A DNA stretch of 64,000 nt from Vibrio metschnikovii CIP 69.14 (GTDB lineage Bacteria; Pseudomonadota; Gammaproteobacteria; Enterobacterales; Vibrionaceae). Position 1 is the stretch's first letter. Each line of letters opens with the position of its first letter. The position numbers and the translations under genes were made by a program. The notes beneath the pieces were generated by a model, which saw only the letters and a program-made list of their open reading frames with translations, did not search any database and was not told where the DNA came from. The DNA lies in NCBI RefSeq assembly GCF_000176155.1, contig NZ_ACZO01000008.1, positions 62,001 through 126,000 on the forward strand, read 5' to 3'. Positions 1 through 9,247 of the stretch are shown here, piece by piece.

Positions 1-215
1 AGCGTTTTCAGACGAGCCAAGAGACTTAAGCCACTTTCATCAGGCATCGAGATATCCATAATCACGACATCTACTGGTTTTTTTGAAAGCGCTAAAAATG
101 CAGCTTGTGCATCACCGTATTCACCAACCACTTGAATATCATCTTCTACATTAAGCAATTGAGCAAAGCCAGAACGAACCACTGCATGGTCATCCACTAA
201 CGCAACCGTAATCAT
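1..215 (-). CDS. UhpA/NarL-family response regulator, partial (3' end beyond window)
   Basis: The ATG lies at 213-215 on the minus strand and the frame stays open to the window edge, so only about 71 N-terminal residues are visible. They form a receiver domain: [10 protein letters not shown] at the start carries the acidic pocket, and [14 protein letters not shown] carries the phospho-acceptor aspartate. The sequence closely resembles the complete UhpA-like regulator at 2027-2635, including a shared [10 protein letters not shown] segment, so the two are paralogues. It is divergent from uhpT, and the 285-bp gap between them would hold both promoters. The missing part would be expected to carry a LuxR-type helix-turn-helix. 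A role in sugar-phosphate sensing is inferred from similarity and position only. Confidence 0.85.
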   Translation of the reverse strand, partial: MITVALVDDHAVVRSGFAQLLNVEDDIQVVGEYGDAQAAFLALSKKPVDVVIMDISMPDESGLSLLARLKT

Positions 216-312
216 TACTGACCTCAACAGACCTCTTTTCCTGTGAGAGTTATCATTACAGTGATGCATGATAACTGCAAATAAAGTCGGTCAAGCTGTG
301 ATTTCGGTTAAC

Positions 313-328
313 TAAATACCCCTCTTAT
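313..328. repeat. 16-bp direct repeat, copy 1 (before the partial regulator)
   Basis: TAAATACCCCTCTTAT. It matches 462-477 with a single difference. The copies flank the uhpT promoter gap. Confidence 0.55.
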
Positions 329-461
329 CACTTCCTCACCAAGCGTGACCTTATTCACGCTTTGTACAACACCTTGCCGTTTCTAAGACTTTTTCTTAGT
401 TGATCTAAGACCCTCTCTCATGCTCAACCAGCCAACAAGCCATACACTTTGCGACAACGCT

Positions 462-477
462 TAAATACCCCTTTTAT
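462..477. repeat. 16-bp direct repeat, copy 2 (before uhpT)
   Basis: TAAATACCCCTTTTAT, 23 bp upstream of the uhpT start codon. Confidence 0.55.
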
Positions 478-500
478 TTATACGGCAAAGAGAACGTATT

Positions 501-1901
501 ATGTTGAAATTTCTAGAGCAGGTCAGAAAACCGACGTTAGATCTTCCACTCGAAGTCAGACGGAAAATGTGGTTTAAACCCTTTATCCAATCTTATTTGG
601 TGGTCTTTATTGGCTATATGGCAATGTATTTGGTGCGTAAAAACTTCAATATTGCCCAAAATGATTTGATTTCGACTTACGGTTTATCAATGACGGAGCT
701 GGGCTTAATTGGCCTTGGTTTCTCAATTACTTACGGCATCGGTAAAACGGTGGTGTCTTACTATGCCGATGGCAAAAATACCAAACAATTTCTGCCTTTT
801 ATGCTGATCCTCTCCGGTATCGCCATGCTGGGCTTCAGTTTCAGTATGGGCGGCGGTAGCGTCAGTCTATTTTTGATGATCGCCTTTTACTCTTTAAGCG
901 GCCTATTCCAAAGTACTGGGGGACCATCGAGTTATTCAACCATCACCAAATGGACCCCGCGTAATAAACGCGGCTCTTATTTAGGTTTGTGGAATATGTC
1001 ACACAACGTGGGAGGCGCTGGCGCAGCTGGGGTCGCTTTGTTTGGCGCTAACTACTTGTTTGATGGCCATGTGATCGGCATGTTCGTTTTCCCTTCGCTA
1101 CTGGCGATTGTCATCGGTTTTATTGGCCTACGCTACGGTAGTGATTCGCCAGAAGCCTATGGTTTAGGTAAAGTAGAAGAACTGTTTAATGAGGTCATCA
1201 GCGAAGAAGATACCGCCGCCGAAGAGAACCAGATGACGCAGCGACAAATCTTTGTTGAATATATACTAAAAAACAAAGTGATTTGGTTGCTCTGTTTTGC
1301 CAATATCTTTCTCTACGTGGTACGTATTGGTATCGACCAATGGTCCACGGTTTATGCCTTCCAAGAGCTAGGACTATCAAAAGAAGTCGCGATTTCCGGC
1401 TTTACCATGTTTGAAGTCGGTGCGCTGGTCGGAACCTTAATGTGGGGATACTTATCCGATTTAGCGAATGGTCGCCGAGCCTTAGTTGCCTGCGTATCGC
1501 TTGCGTTGATCATCATGACCTTAGAGTTTTATCAACACGCCACCAGCGAATTGATGTACCTTTCTTCACTCTTTGCCTTAGGCTTTTTAGTGTTTGGCCC
1601 TCAGTTGTTGATCGGTGTTGCTGCGGTCGGTTTCGTGCCGAAAAAAGCCATCTCGGTGGCCGATGGCGTCAAAGGCACCTTTGCTTATCTGATTGGTGAT
1701 AGCTTTGCGAAATTAGGCTTAGGTATGATCGCCGATGGCACGCCGATTTTTGGATTAACCGGCTGGAAGGGCACTTTTGCCGCGCTCGATACCTCAGCTT
1801 TCCTCTGCATTGGTCTACTGGCATTTGTCGCGATTGCCGAAGAGAAGAAAATCCGTAAAGAGAAAAAACGCTTATTATCTCTTTCTAGCTCACAAGCTTA
1901 A
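501..1901 (+). CDS. uhpT: Hexose-6-phosphate:phosphate antiporter UhpT
   Basis: A 466-residue membrane protein of the organophosphate:phosphate antiporter family (MFS), close to the 463 residues of E. coli UhpT. It imports glucose-6-phosphate and related hexose phosphates in exchange for inorganic phosphate across the inner membrane. About twelve hydrophobic segments are visible. The two arginines known to be essential in E. coli UhpT appear at the same numbers: Arg46 in YLVRKNF and Arg275 in YVVRIGID. The family stretch [19 protein letters not shown] is present. The start ATG follows an AAAGAGAA ribosome-binding stretch. It lies upstream of uhpABC on the same strand, whereas in E. coli uhpT follows uhpC. 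Expression would be driven by the neighbouring UhpA/UhpB/UhpC system. Confidence 0.93.
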   Translation: MLKFLEQVRKPTLDLPLEVRRKMWFKPFIQSYLVVFIGYMAMYLVRKNFNIAQNDLISTYGLSMTELGLIGLGFSITYGIGKTVVSYYADGKNTKQFLPFMLILSGIAMLGFSFSMGGGSVSLFLMIAFYSLSGLFQSTGGPSSYSTITKWTPRNKRGSYLGLWNMSHNVGGAGAAGVALFGANYLFDGHVIGMFVFPSLLAIVIGFIGLRYGSDSPEAYGLGKVEELFNEVISEEDTAAEENQMTQRQIFVEYILKNKVIWLLCFANIFLYVVRIGIDQWSTVYAFQELGLSKEVAISGFTMFEVGALVGTLMWGYLSDLANGRRALVACVSLALIIMTLEFYQHATSELMYLSSLFALGFLVFGPQLLIGVAAVGFVPKKAISVADGVKGTFAYLIGDSFAKLGLGMIADGTPIFGLTGWKGTFAALDTSAFLCIGLLAFVAIAEEKKIRKEKKRLLSLSSSQA

Positions 1902-1914
1902 TCTCCTCATCAAT

Positions 1915-1949
1915 CTCCCGATCACATCCATTCACGGTGTGATGGGGAG
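1915..1949 (+). terminator. Hairpin after uhpT (possible terminator, no T tract)
   Basis: CTCCC-G-ATCACA pairs with TGTGAT-G-GGGAG, giving an interrupted stem of about 11 bp directly downstream of the uhpT stop. No run of T follows. It may be a weak or Rho-assisted terminator, or an mRNA-stabilising hairpin that separates uhpT expression from uhpABC. Confidence 0.4.
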
Positions 1950-2026
1950 AAGCTCAATAACTACCGATTGCCAGCGCGTCTATTTAGCGTTAATTTACCC
2001 TCTTGGTTACAGACTGATTCAATTTT

Positions 2027-2635
2027 ATGCACAACGTGGTACTCGTCGATGATCATGTCATCGTCCGCTCAGGCTTTGCCCAGCTGCTCAATTTAGACCC
2101 AGATATTCAAGTTGTCGGCTCTTTTGGTTCCCTTGATGAAGCTCGGCGAGGCCTACCAAGCTGCCATGCCGATGTGGTGATATTGGATATTTCGATGGCC
2201 AATGAAAGTGGCTTTAGTTTATTGGCGGATCTGCCCTCTGGGTTGGCAGCGATTATGCTCAGTGTTCACGATTCTCCCGCCATGGTGGAAAAAGCGTTAG
2301 AGCTCGGTGCTAAAGGTTACCTGAGTAAACGCTGTAGCCCTGATGAATTAATCCAAGCGGTAAAGACCTGCGCGAGTGGAGGCTGTTATTTAACGGCTGA
2401 TATTGCCAGCCGTTTAGTAACACCGAAACATCCGATTTCACCGCTGGCATCACTGACCCCACGCGAGCGAGAAGTGTGTCAATTGCTCGCCGATGGTATC
2501 GACGTTAAAACGATCGCCCAACAATTAGGACTGAGCCCAAAAACTGTCCATGTCCATCGAGCGAACGGTATGGAAAAGCTCGGCGTGAGTAACACCGTTG
2601 CTTTGGCGAACCTCATTCATCACAACTTAACCTAA
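2027..2635 (+). CDS. uhpA: Transcriptional regulator UhpA (response regulator, LuxR/NarL HTH)
   Basis: A 202-residue two-component response regulator. The receiver domain covers about residues 1-120, with VDDH at 7-10 and the phospho-acceptor Asp54 in DVVILDIS. A LuxR-type helix-turn-helix follows from about residue 140 ([15 protein letters not shown], then [18 protein letters not shown]). In the Uhp system the membrane kinase UhpB phosphorylates UhpA when UhpC senses external glucose-6-phosphate, and UhpA then activates uhpT. The stop codon overlaps the ATG of uhpB by one base (TAATG), which indicates translational coupling. It is a paralogue of the partial regulator at the left edge of the window. 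Confidence 0.92.
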   Translation: MHNVVLVDDHVIVRSGFAQLLNLDPDIQVVGSFGSLDEARRGLPSCHADVVILDISMANESGFSLLADLPSGLAAIMLSVHDSPAMVEKALELGAKGYLSKRCSPDELIQAVKTCASGGCYLTADIASRLVTPKHPISPLASLTPREREVCQLLADGIDVKTIAQQLGLSPKTVHVHRANGMEKLGVSNTVALANLIHHNLT

Positions 2636-4134
2636 TGCGCTTACATCCTTTTACCGCCGTATGTAGCTTTTGCCTCATCGCTTGCACTTGGTTTTGCTTA
2701 TGGGTGATTGGTTTTTACTTTGTCAACGATCCTGAATTAGCGATCCTGTTTTTCCCTTTTGCTTTGCGATTAGGAATTGCGCTCCATTGTTCCCATCGCT
2801 ATTGGCCGATTCTGTATTTCACCGAGTGGGCGCTGACCATCAGTTTAGCGCTGCTCTTGGCACAACCGCAGTGGCTAACAATTTTGATTGCCAGTGGATT
2901 GAGTATCCCGATCACCGCTTTTGCTCAGCGCTATTATCATGGCGAACAATGGCGACGCTTAACGGTGATCTGTCTGACCATTGCGCTATGCGCCACCCTC
3001 AATACCGCTTCGGTAAGTTTCCATGTCCCTTCAATCTACCTCACTTGGTTAGTCAGTTTAACTGGTGGATTAATGCTTGTGCCAACCTGCTACTTACTCT
3101 GGAATTATCTGTTTCAAACACGTTGGTTACCACTTTCCGTACAACTGATCCGTCGAAAACCCAGCTTTAATGTCAAAGCGGTTTTGCTTTGTGGTCTCTT
3201 ATTTACCGTTAGTATTATTCTACAAACCAGCCTACCAGAAGAGCTACGCCGCTTTGCCCCTTTTTGTCTTGCTATCCCGATCATCGTGTTGGCTTTTCGC
3301 TACGGTTGGCAAGGCGCGTTATTAGCAACCCTACTCAATAGCGTTGCTTTAATCGCGACGCGAAATGATGTCTCTAACTTAGCCATCACTGATTTACTGC
3401 TGTCGATTTCCGCGCAAAGCCTGACTGGCATTTTCCTTGGCGTCGCCGTACAAAGGCTACAAGATCTCAATCGCCAACTGAGTAAAGAGTTATACCGCAA
3501 TCAGTCGCTCTCTCAACAATTGGTCAGAGCCGAAGAATCGGTCAGAAAAGAAGTCGCGCGTGAATTACACGATGAAATTGGCCAAAGCATCACCGCCATT
3601 CGTACTCAAGCGAGCATTATCAAACGCACCGAACAAGCCCAGATGCGTGAAGACAGTGCCAATACTATCGAGTCTTTATCGCTTAACGTTTATGACACCA
3701 CCAAACGACTGCTGAGTAAACTTAGGCCGCAATCATTGGATGATTTGCAGCTATTAGAAGCGATTGGGCAGCTCATTCGTGAAATGGAATTTGCTCACAA
3801 TGGCATTGAGGTTCGTTTAACTAGCCAAGGGCCAACGGAGCAACTGAGCGATACTTTGCAAGTCACCGTATTTCGACTCTGCCAAGAAGCGCTTAATAAT
3901 GCCCGCAAATACGCTCATGCGCGCCATATTGAGATTGACTTAACCATCGACAAACAGGTGTCTTTGACGATTAAAGATGATGGTGTCGGGATCAGTAAAA
4001 TCGACCCACTCAAGGGAATGGGAATTAAAGGCATGCAAGAGCGCGTACAAGCGCTCGGCGGACACTTTAAGCTACAATCGCAACCAATACTTCCTAGCGG
4101 AACCCATTTGCACATTCAATTGCCTAGGGTATGA
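2635..4134 (+). CDS. uhpB: Sensor histidine kinase UhpB
   Basis: A 499-residue inner-membrane histidine kinase, the same size as E. coli UhpB. The N-terminal half (about residues 1-280) holds eight or so hydrophobic segments. A HisKA_3-type dimerisation domain follows, with the phospho-acceptor in ARELHDEIGQS (His312). The ATP-binding domain shows EALNNARKYAHA (N box), DDGVGI (G1) and GMGIKGMQERVQ (G2). UhpB phosphorylates and dephosphorylates UhpA and works in complex with UhpC. The gene overlaps uhpA by one base and the uhpC ATG by four bases (ATGA), so the three regulators form one coupled operon. Confidence 0.93.
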   Translation: MRLHPFTAVCSFCLIACTWFCLWVIGFYFVNDPELAILFFPFALRLGIALHCSHRYWPILYFTEWALTISLALLLAQPQWLTILIASGLSIPITAFAQRYYHGEQWRRLTVICLTIALCATLNTASVSFHVPSIYLTWLVSLTGGLMLVPTCYLLWNYLFQTRWLPLSVQLIRRKPSFNVKAVLLCGLLFTVSIILQTSLPEELRRFAPFCLAIPIIVLAFRYGWQGALLATLLNSVALIATRNDVSNLAITDLLLSISAQSLTGIFLGVAVQRLQDLNRQLSKELYRNQSLSQQLVRAEESVRKEVARELHDEIGQSITAIRTQASIIKRTEQAQMREDSANTIESLSLNVYDTTKRLLSKLRPQSLDDLQLLEAIGQLIREMEFAHNGIEVRLTSQGPTEQLSDTLQVTVFRLCQEALNNARKYAHARHIEIDLTIDKQVSLTIKDDGVGISKIDPLKGMGIKGMQERVQALGGHFKLQSQPILPSGTHLHIQLPRV

Positions 4135-5462
4135 CATCGCTTATGTTTCGTTTTCTTTATCACTCAACCACGCCACCAGCGCTGACTAATCCGCATACCA
4201 TCAAAGCCACGTACGATCATTGGCGATTGCATATCATGATCGGCATGTATTTGGGCTACGCTGGCTTTTATTTTACTCGGCGCACACTCAATTACGCCGC
4301 GCCGAGTTTGCTGACTGATTTAGGATTGGATAAAGGCGATTTAGGACTGCTCGGGACACTTTTTTATATCACCTATGGCTGTTCAAAGTTTCTCTCTGGC
4401 ACCATCTCAGATCGGGCCAATCCTCGCTACTTTATGGGGCTGGGCTTAATCGCCACCGGATTGATTAACATCGCTTTTGGTTTTTCCAGTTCGCTCAGCG
4501 TCTTTATTTTGCTCTGGGTCTTGAACGCTTGGTTTCAGGGCTGGGGATGGCCAGCTTGCTCAAAGCTGTTAACCACCTGGTATTCACGATCTGAACGAGG
4601 CTGGTATTGGGCCATTTGGAATACGGCGCATAATGTTGGCGGCGCATTGATCCCTATTTTAGTCGGATTTTTAACCCTGCATTTTGGCTGGCGACACGGC
4701 TTTATTTGGCCGGGAGTGATTGGCGTGCTGATCGGCATCGTACTGTGCTGGCGACTTAGAGATAAACCCGTTTCATTAGGCTTGCCAAGCATCGGGCGCT
4801 GGCGTAAAGATACCCTTGAACTTGCGCAAGAAAATGAAGGCAAAGGACTGAGCTATCGAGAGATTTTAGCGCAATATGTCTTTAGTAATCCCTACATCTG
4901 GTTACTTGCTGCGAGTTACATCTTGGTGTATATCGTGCGCACCGCGATCAATGATTGGGGAAATTTGTATTTAACCGAGCAGCATCATTACAGCCTAATT
5001 AATGCCAATGCCGCGTTATCACTGTTTGAAGTGGGTGGGTTTGTTGGTTCTCTTGTCGCAGGCTGGGGGTCGGACAAGCTTTTTTCTGGCAATCGTGGAC
5101 CAATGAATCTATTGTTCGCCAGCGGTATTTTCCTTTCTGTGGCCGCATTATGGTTAATGCCAATGACCCATTTTATCTTTCAATCCGCCGCACTATTTTG
5201 TATTGGCTTTTTTGTATTTGGCCCGCAAATGTTGATTGGTATGGCCGCCGCAGAGTGTTCACATAAAGATTCAGCAGGCGCTGCAACCGGATTTGTCGGC
5301 TTATTTGCCTACATGGGCGCAGCTCTCGCCGGTTATCCATTAGCGATGATTTTAGAAACCTATCATTGGAACGGTTTTTTCATCGCCATTTCTCTTTGTG
5401 CCAGCGTAATTGGTTTATTGTTACTGCCCTTTTTATTAGCGCAGTTACCGAAGGCTGAGTGA
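4131..5462 (+). CDS. uhpC: Glucose-6-phosphate receptor/sensor protein UhpC
   Basis: A 443-residue MFS protein of the organophosphate antiporter family with about twelve membrane segments, homologous to UhpT (501-1901) and about the size of E. coli UhpC. It senses external glucose-6-phosphate and signals through UhpB. Arginines in the two transport-critical positions are kept (YFTRRTLNYA and YIVRTAINDW). The assignment as UhpC rather than a transporter rests on its place directly after uhpAB with a 4-bp overlap. An alternative ATG lies four codons in (4143). The gene converges on the outer-membrane gene at 5516, with a 53-bp gap that holds no clear terminator. Confidence 0.9.
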   Translation: MTSLMFRFLYHSTTPPALTNPHTIKATYDHWRLHIMIGMYLGYAGFYFTRRTLNYAAPSLLTDLGLDKGDLGLLGTLFYITYGCSKFLSGTISDRANPRYFMGLGLIATGLINIAFGFSSSLSVFILLWVLNAWFQGWGWPACSKLLTTWYSRSERGWYWAIWNTAHNVGGALIPILVGFLTLHFGWRHGFIWPGVIGVLIGIVLCWRLRDKPVSLGLPSIGRWRKDTLELAQENEGKGLSYREILAQYVFSNPYIWLLAASYILVYIVRTAINDWGNLYLTEQHHYSLINANAALSLFEVGGFVGSLVAGWGSDKLFSGNRGPMNLLFASGIFLSVAALWLMPMTHFIFQSAALFCIGFFVFGPQMLIGMAAAECSHKDSAGAATGFVGLFAYMGAALAGYPLAMILETYHWNGFFIAISLCASVIGLLLLPFLLAQLPKAE

Positions 5463-5515
5463 AACATTGAGATTAAATACAAACAGAAAATCGAAGTCCT
5501 GATCAATAAAGAAGA

Positions 5516-6589
5516 TTAAAATGGTATCACAATGCCGAGAGTAAGATTCAATATTGTTGCTTGTTGATAATCCAGTTGATCACTTTGAACACCAAAAGTA
5601 AACCATCGCCATTGACCTTCAACTCCAATGGCCTTGGTTTGCCAATTATAACTCAAACGGGAACGGAAATTGTCTCGCCATTGAGTTGACCATTCCAAGT
5701 CAGTTAACCAGAGTCTATCGACATAAACGTTTTTGATACTGTAAGCATGTTGTCCAGAAAGATAACCGAATCGAGTATGATACTTAACGGGGAGACGCTG
5801 AGTATAATCGCGAAATCCTTCAACCCCATTAACTAAAGGTTTAATAGAAACAAAACCATTTTCATCAGTCTCCGCCGTTGCCGTATTAGCGGTAGCAACC
5901 GTATAAGGCATATCACGCCAATAAATACTGCTGTAGAAATCTTGCGCTAGCAAGGAGAGGAATGCTCGCTCGTGGAACTGCCAATGAATGCCGATATCAC
6001 TGGTATAACCAAAGTAACTGGATGGCGCTTGTACCTTGCGTTTTAATAATACATCTTTACTGTAGGCATAATCTAACTCGAGTAGGCCATCATAATCATT
6101 CTTTCCCGTTTGCCCTACTTGCCCATGTAACCGGCCACTCATCATGTCTTGAGCTTGTAAATAACTTGCGGAAACATGCCAGATAAAAGACTGAGAGGGA
6201 TCCGATGTCCACGCCAGTTTAATGCCTTGGCTGATTAAATGCTCAACACGTAAGTCAACATCATAACGTTTACCCGCTTGCATATCTTGTCGATTGACCG
6301 ATTCGCCATACAGCAACATGGTATCGGGACTAAAGCGCAAGTACCACTCATAACGAGCGAGTAAAGAAAAAGAAAACTGCTGATAACGGACCCCCATTTC
6401 CGCTTGGTTTAAAGTAAACGCATGTTTGGCCGGTGTATAGGCCATTTTATCGCCCTTCACCAACGGATAAATACCATTCTCTTGTGAATAACCAAAAGCC
6501 TGAGCCTGGCTAAATAGCTGCCATTCGGTATTCGGTTCGGATACTGGAAACAGACTTAAGCTTGGCAATAACAAAAAAGCACTCGACAT
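5516..6589 (-). CDS. Putative outer-membrane beta-barrel protein, uncharacterised
   Basis: A 357-residue protein that I do not recognise as a named family. It begins with a short hydrophobic signal-like segment (SSAFLLLPSLSLFPVS) and is then rich in alternating aromatic/polar strands such as FSFSLLARYEWYLRF and AIGVEGQWRWFTFGV. It ends in GIVIPF, and a C-terminal phenylalanine is the usual outer-membrane barrel signature. It lies 59 bp downstream of a large lipoprotein gene on the same strand, with a strong hairpin between them, so the two are probably co-transcribed and may act together at the outer membrane. The function is unknown. The start is uncertain by a few codons because the signal peptide is short. 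Confidence 0.7.
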   Translation of the reverse strand: MSSAFLLLPSLSLFPVSEPNTEWQLFSQAQAFGYSQENGIYPLVKGDKMAYTPAKHAFTLNQAEMGVRYQQFSFSLLARYEWYLRFSPDTMLLYGESVNRQDMQAGKRYDVDLRVEHLISQGIKLAWTSDPSQSFIWHVSASYLQAQDMMSGRLHGQVGQTGKNDYDGLLELDYAYSKDVLLKRKVQAPSSYFGYTSDIGIHWQFHERAFLSLLAQDFYSSIYWRDMPYTVATANTATAETDENGFVSIKPLVNGVEGFRDYTQRLPVKYHTRFGYLSGQHAYSIKNVYVDRLWLTDLEWSTQWRDNFRSRLSYNWQTKAIGVEGQWRWFTFGVQSDQLDYQQATILNLTLGIVIPF

Positions 6590-6606
6590 AATGACATCTC
6601 AAACGT

Positions 6607-6632
6607 TCAAGAGCCCTGTATAGGGCTCTTGA
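6607..6632 (-). terminator. Intercistronic perfect hairpin
   Basis: TCAAGAGCCC and GGGCTCTTGA form a perfect 10-bp stem around a 6-base loop, located between the lipoprotein gene and the downstream barrel gene. There is no T tract on the minus strand. It is more likely a partial terminator or mRNA-processing/stability hairpin that lowers expression of the second gene than a full terminator. Confidence 0.5.
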
Positions 6633-6648
6633 GTATAGCAACACCTAA

Positions 6649-8889
6649 TTAGAATAATGATTCAAACTGGCCATTGATATAACGGACCACACTGACAGAA
6701 TTACGTGGTGCATCAATACTAGCCACTTGTTTATTGCCAACTCTGATCGTTCCTACCACTTGTCCCTTATCATCTTCACGTAAATGAGCAATTGCTTGAC
6801 CATTAGAGAGTTCAACGTTTAATGGCTCATCTTTCTCAGTATTGATTTGAGTTTTTAACGTCAATGATTGCTCGTTATAAACAATGGTGCCATTCAGATT
6901 CAACAAATCAAACGCTGGGCGAGAGGCTTGTAAGCTAACTTTCGCGAGTTGTGGGTTATCTGGATTAACTTTACTCTCTAAACTCACTAATAAAGAACCA
7001 CGCAGGAACTGCGTTGGCGTCTCTGGCTTAATGTCATCCAAGCTTGAACCCGGTAGCGCAAGATCACTTCCTTTGCTAACGTCATAGTTATAACCCTCAC
7101 CCCATTGCCATGCTTCACGCATACTGGTGAAATAAACCACACCGTTTGGATTATCGAGAGCAATACTTAAAGAAGCCTCTAATGTTTGATCTTGATAGTC
7201 TAAACGAACCCCTAAGTTAAAATCGAGGCTACGCGCGCTGAAGGTTTCTTCATCAAAGTTCTCCGACTGGCCTTGCTGTCCCGTCGATGTGTATGAAGAA
7301 GAATGCTTACCTTTTATTTCAGGTTGGTTAGCGGTAAATGCAATACTACCAGTTAATAACAAAGGATTTTCTTTATTATCCTTGGCTTGAAGGCTGATTT
7401 CATTCAACGCAAAATGCAATTTTTCAGCTTTAAGCATCCATGTTTCGCTAAAGTCATGATCGCCCTCTGAAGCTTCGTGCTCCCAACTCTCTTGCGAGAC
7501 AAACGACACCACCTCAGCTTTACCACTGGCAGCTTCCAGCTCAACCGAGCCCTGTTTTATCCACAGTTCAGAAATAGTCAGATTAATAGCAGCACTGTCA
7601 TTCATCGAACCGCCTTGTTCGGTTTCTTGCTCATCCAAAACAAGGCTGGCTGAACCAGAAACGACCAGCTTCACCGTCTCTGTATTAATCGTATAGGTAT
7701 CGCCTTGCTGAGTGATTTGCCAATCACCCGCCTCTTCAACCAATTGATCATCGATTTTATGGGCGATAGACATGAGCGCAGAAGTCAATGTTTCAAAAGT
7801 GGTTGTCACATCATCTTGTAATAAATCAGGGATCGGATCTAAGCTGTCGCCTAAACGAATAAACCCTTCTCGCAGTGCTCCCTCCTCTTGAGTGGCGTCG
7901 TACACAGTACGAACTTGCTGAACTAACGCTTTAGCTGTAGTAATCTCATCCGTTTCGGCAGGCGGGGTAATATTGGGTTTGGACGCTTTGGCTTCGTCAA
8001 TTTTTTGCACGACATCATCTAACTTAAGATCGACACTTTCATCTTTAGAAAGTTCAGTAACCACGGTATTAATGACTGAAGAAGCACCGTTTAGTAAAGC
8101 TTTACGCTCCTCTTCCCAAGTGTTGGTCTCATCATCATCTACTGAGTTAATCAGATTATCAGCCAGGGTAAATAAATTATCTAAATTCGGTTTTGTATCT
8201 GCAAATGCTGCAGACAGCGCGGCAACTTTGAGAGACTCAACATCACCAGCATCCGCGGCAGCTTGTATCGCCGCCGCGTCCGTTAAATCGACAGCACCTA
8301 ACGACATCACTTTTTGTGCATCAAGCCCAAATAATTGAGCCATCACACTGCGGCTACTATTAATCACGTCAAGGTTGACTTCTTCACTGCCACGTGAAGC
8401 ACGAATAGTGTGTTTAGCGATCGCATCAGTGATACTGGTCATGTGTGCGGTTATTGAATCAGCATCAGGGGCGAGAATCGAGATGAGTTTAAAATCATCA
8501 TCAACATTCATCCACTCACCGAGGGTTTTACCCTCATCAAGACAAGCCTGAAAGTCACACTTCATTTGCGTGATAATGTCAGGATCATCATGTGAGGTCA
8601 GCACAAACAGTAGCGCTCTATTTTGAGGTAAGCCACTGAAAGTATATTGTCCACGTTCATCGGTTTTAGTGCTACCTAGCACTTCTCCATTCGGACATTG
8701 CTGTTCAGTAACATTTGCTGCACTAGCCACACAAACTTTCACTAAACCATCGCGAACTAAACCTTTATTCACCACACCAGATACTTTTGATTGACTCTCA
8801 GGAGTCACTTTGGAACTGCTACTTCCACCACCACAGCCAACCAAGGCAATGGAAGTAAGAATAGCCGTTGCTAATAACGTTCTGTTCAT
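6649..8889 (-). CDS. Large secreted lipoprotein, uncharacterised
   Basis: A 746-residue predicted lipoprotein. The signal peptide ends in a lipobox, SIALVGC, with lipidated Cys19, followed by a GGGSSSS linker. Residues from about 38 (SGVVNKGLVRDGLVKVCV) to 110 resemble a carboxypeptidase-regulatory/transthyretin-like fold. The centre is acidic and helical. The C-terminal half reads as repeated beta strands (LDFNLGVRLDY, ASLSIALDN, KVSLQASRP), suggestive of a beta-helix or lipid-binding sheet. The last residue is Phe. It is first in a two-gene unit with the outer-membrane protein at 5516-6589. I cannot assign a function. Confidence 0.75.
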   Translation of the reverse strand: MNRTLLATAILTSIALVGCGGGSSSSKVTPESQSKVSGVVNKGLVRDGLVKVCVASAANVTEQQCPNGEVLGSTKTDERGQYTFSGLPQNRALLFVLTSHDDPDIITQMKCDFQACLDEGKTLGEWMNVDDDFKLISILAPDADSITAHMTSITDAIAKHTIRASRGSEEVNLDVINSSRSVMAQLFGLDAQKVMSLGAVDLTDAAAIQAAADAGDVESLKVAALSAAFADTKPNLDNLFTLADNLINSVDDDETNTWEEERKALLNGASSVINTVVTELSKDESVDLKLDDVVQKIDEAKASKPNITPPAETDEITTAKALVQQVRTVYDATQEEGALREGFIRLGDSLDPIPDLLQDDVTTTFETLTSALMSIAHKIDDQLVEEAGDWQITQQGDTYTINTETVKLVVSGSASLVLDEQETEQGGSMNDSAAINLTISELWIKQGSVELEAASGKAEVVSFVSQESWEHEASEGDHDFSETWMLKAEKLHFALNEISLQAKDNKENPLLLTGSIAFTANQPEIKGKHSSSYTSTGQQGQSENFDEETFSARSLDFNLGVRLDYQDQTLEASLSIALDNPNGVVYFTSMREAWQWGEGYNYDVSKGSDLALPGSSLDDIKPETPTQFLRGSLLVSLESKVNPDNPQLAKVSLQASRPAFDLLNLNGTIVYNEQSLTLKTQINTEKDEPLNVELSNGQAIAHLREDDKGQVVGTIRVGNKQVASIDAPRNSVSVVRYINGQFESLF

Positions 8890-9073
8890 TCCATGTATTC
8901 CTATATTATGAGGTTATCCATAGAACAGACCACCCGCCTGCTCAGTCACAAACCCTTACCATTAGTTACAGGTATGCTCAATGTTAAACTATAGTCCACG
9001 TGAATAAATCAGAGCAATTTAATTGTGAATTTAGTATGAAATGAAAGTTGAAACGAAACATAAAAGACCGAAG

Positions 9074-9107
9074 GATCTAGGTTCTATGTAAACGGAAATC
9101 TAGAACC
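9074..9107. repeat. CTAG-type inverted repeat (outermost copy on the rjg side)
   Basis: GGTTCTA (9080-9086) and TAGAACC (9101-9107) form a perfect inverted repeat with a 14-base spacer, preceded by GGATCTA. The motif matches the GGTTCTAGG units found at gene borders inside the polysaccharide region. Confidence 0.6.
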
Positions 9108-9196
9108 CATGATGAAGATCATTACATAAACTCAAAAAATCAGCGGCCAAGATCTGAATACCGTATACAACAGAATAGTAAACGAAATCTACGACA

Positions 9197-9210
9197 CCTA
9201 GGTCCCTAGG
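9197..9210. repeat. CCTAGG repeat copy near rjg
   Basis: CCTAGGTCCCTAGG, two AvrII-type palindromes joined by TC. Same family as the copies at 19.8, 20.0, 21.1, 22.4, 38.3, 39.5, 45.1, 50.4 and 52.1 kb. Confidence 0.65.
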
Positions 9211-9247
9211 CTCGAAATCTTGCGCACTCCACACTCCAATGTTATAT

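Larger units (their letters stand above)
216..500. promoter_or_regulatory. Divergent promoter region between the partial response regulator and uhpT
   Basis: This 285-bp gap separates two divergent genes and holds several symmetric motifs. A 16-bp motif, TAAATACCCCTYTTAT, occurs at 313-328 and again at 462-477 with one mismatch, so one copy sits in front of each gene. TCTAAGAC occurs at 382-389 and 404-411, two helical turns apart, with an inverted CTTAG between. AAGCGTGA/TCACGCTT forms a perfect 8-bp hairpin arm at 341-362. UhpA-type regulators activate uhpT from upstream sites, so these repeats are candidate sites. That assignment is inference. Confidence 0.45.
8890..9247. other. Intergenic region downstream of rjg and upstream of the lipoprotein gene
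   Basis: A 358-bp non-coding stretch. The part near 8890-9060 is AT-rich and must hold the promoter of the lipoprotein gene, but I could not pick out a convincing -35/-10 pair. The part from 9074 onward contains two members of the CTAGG-rich repeat family described elsewhere in this annotation. Small open frames here have no coding character. Confidence 0.5.

Noticed and set aside
852-863. A second ops-like sequence (GGCGGTAGCGTC)
   Set aside because: It lies inside the uhpT coding sequence in a Gly-Gly-Ser-Val context, far from any leader, so it is most likely chance.
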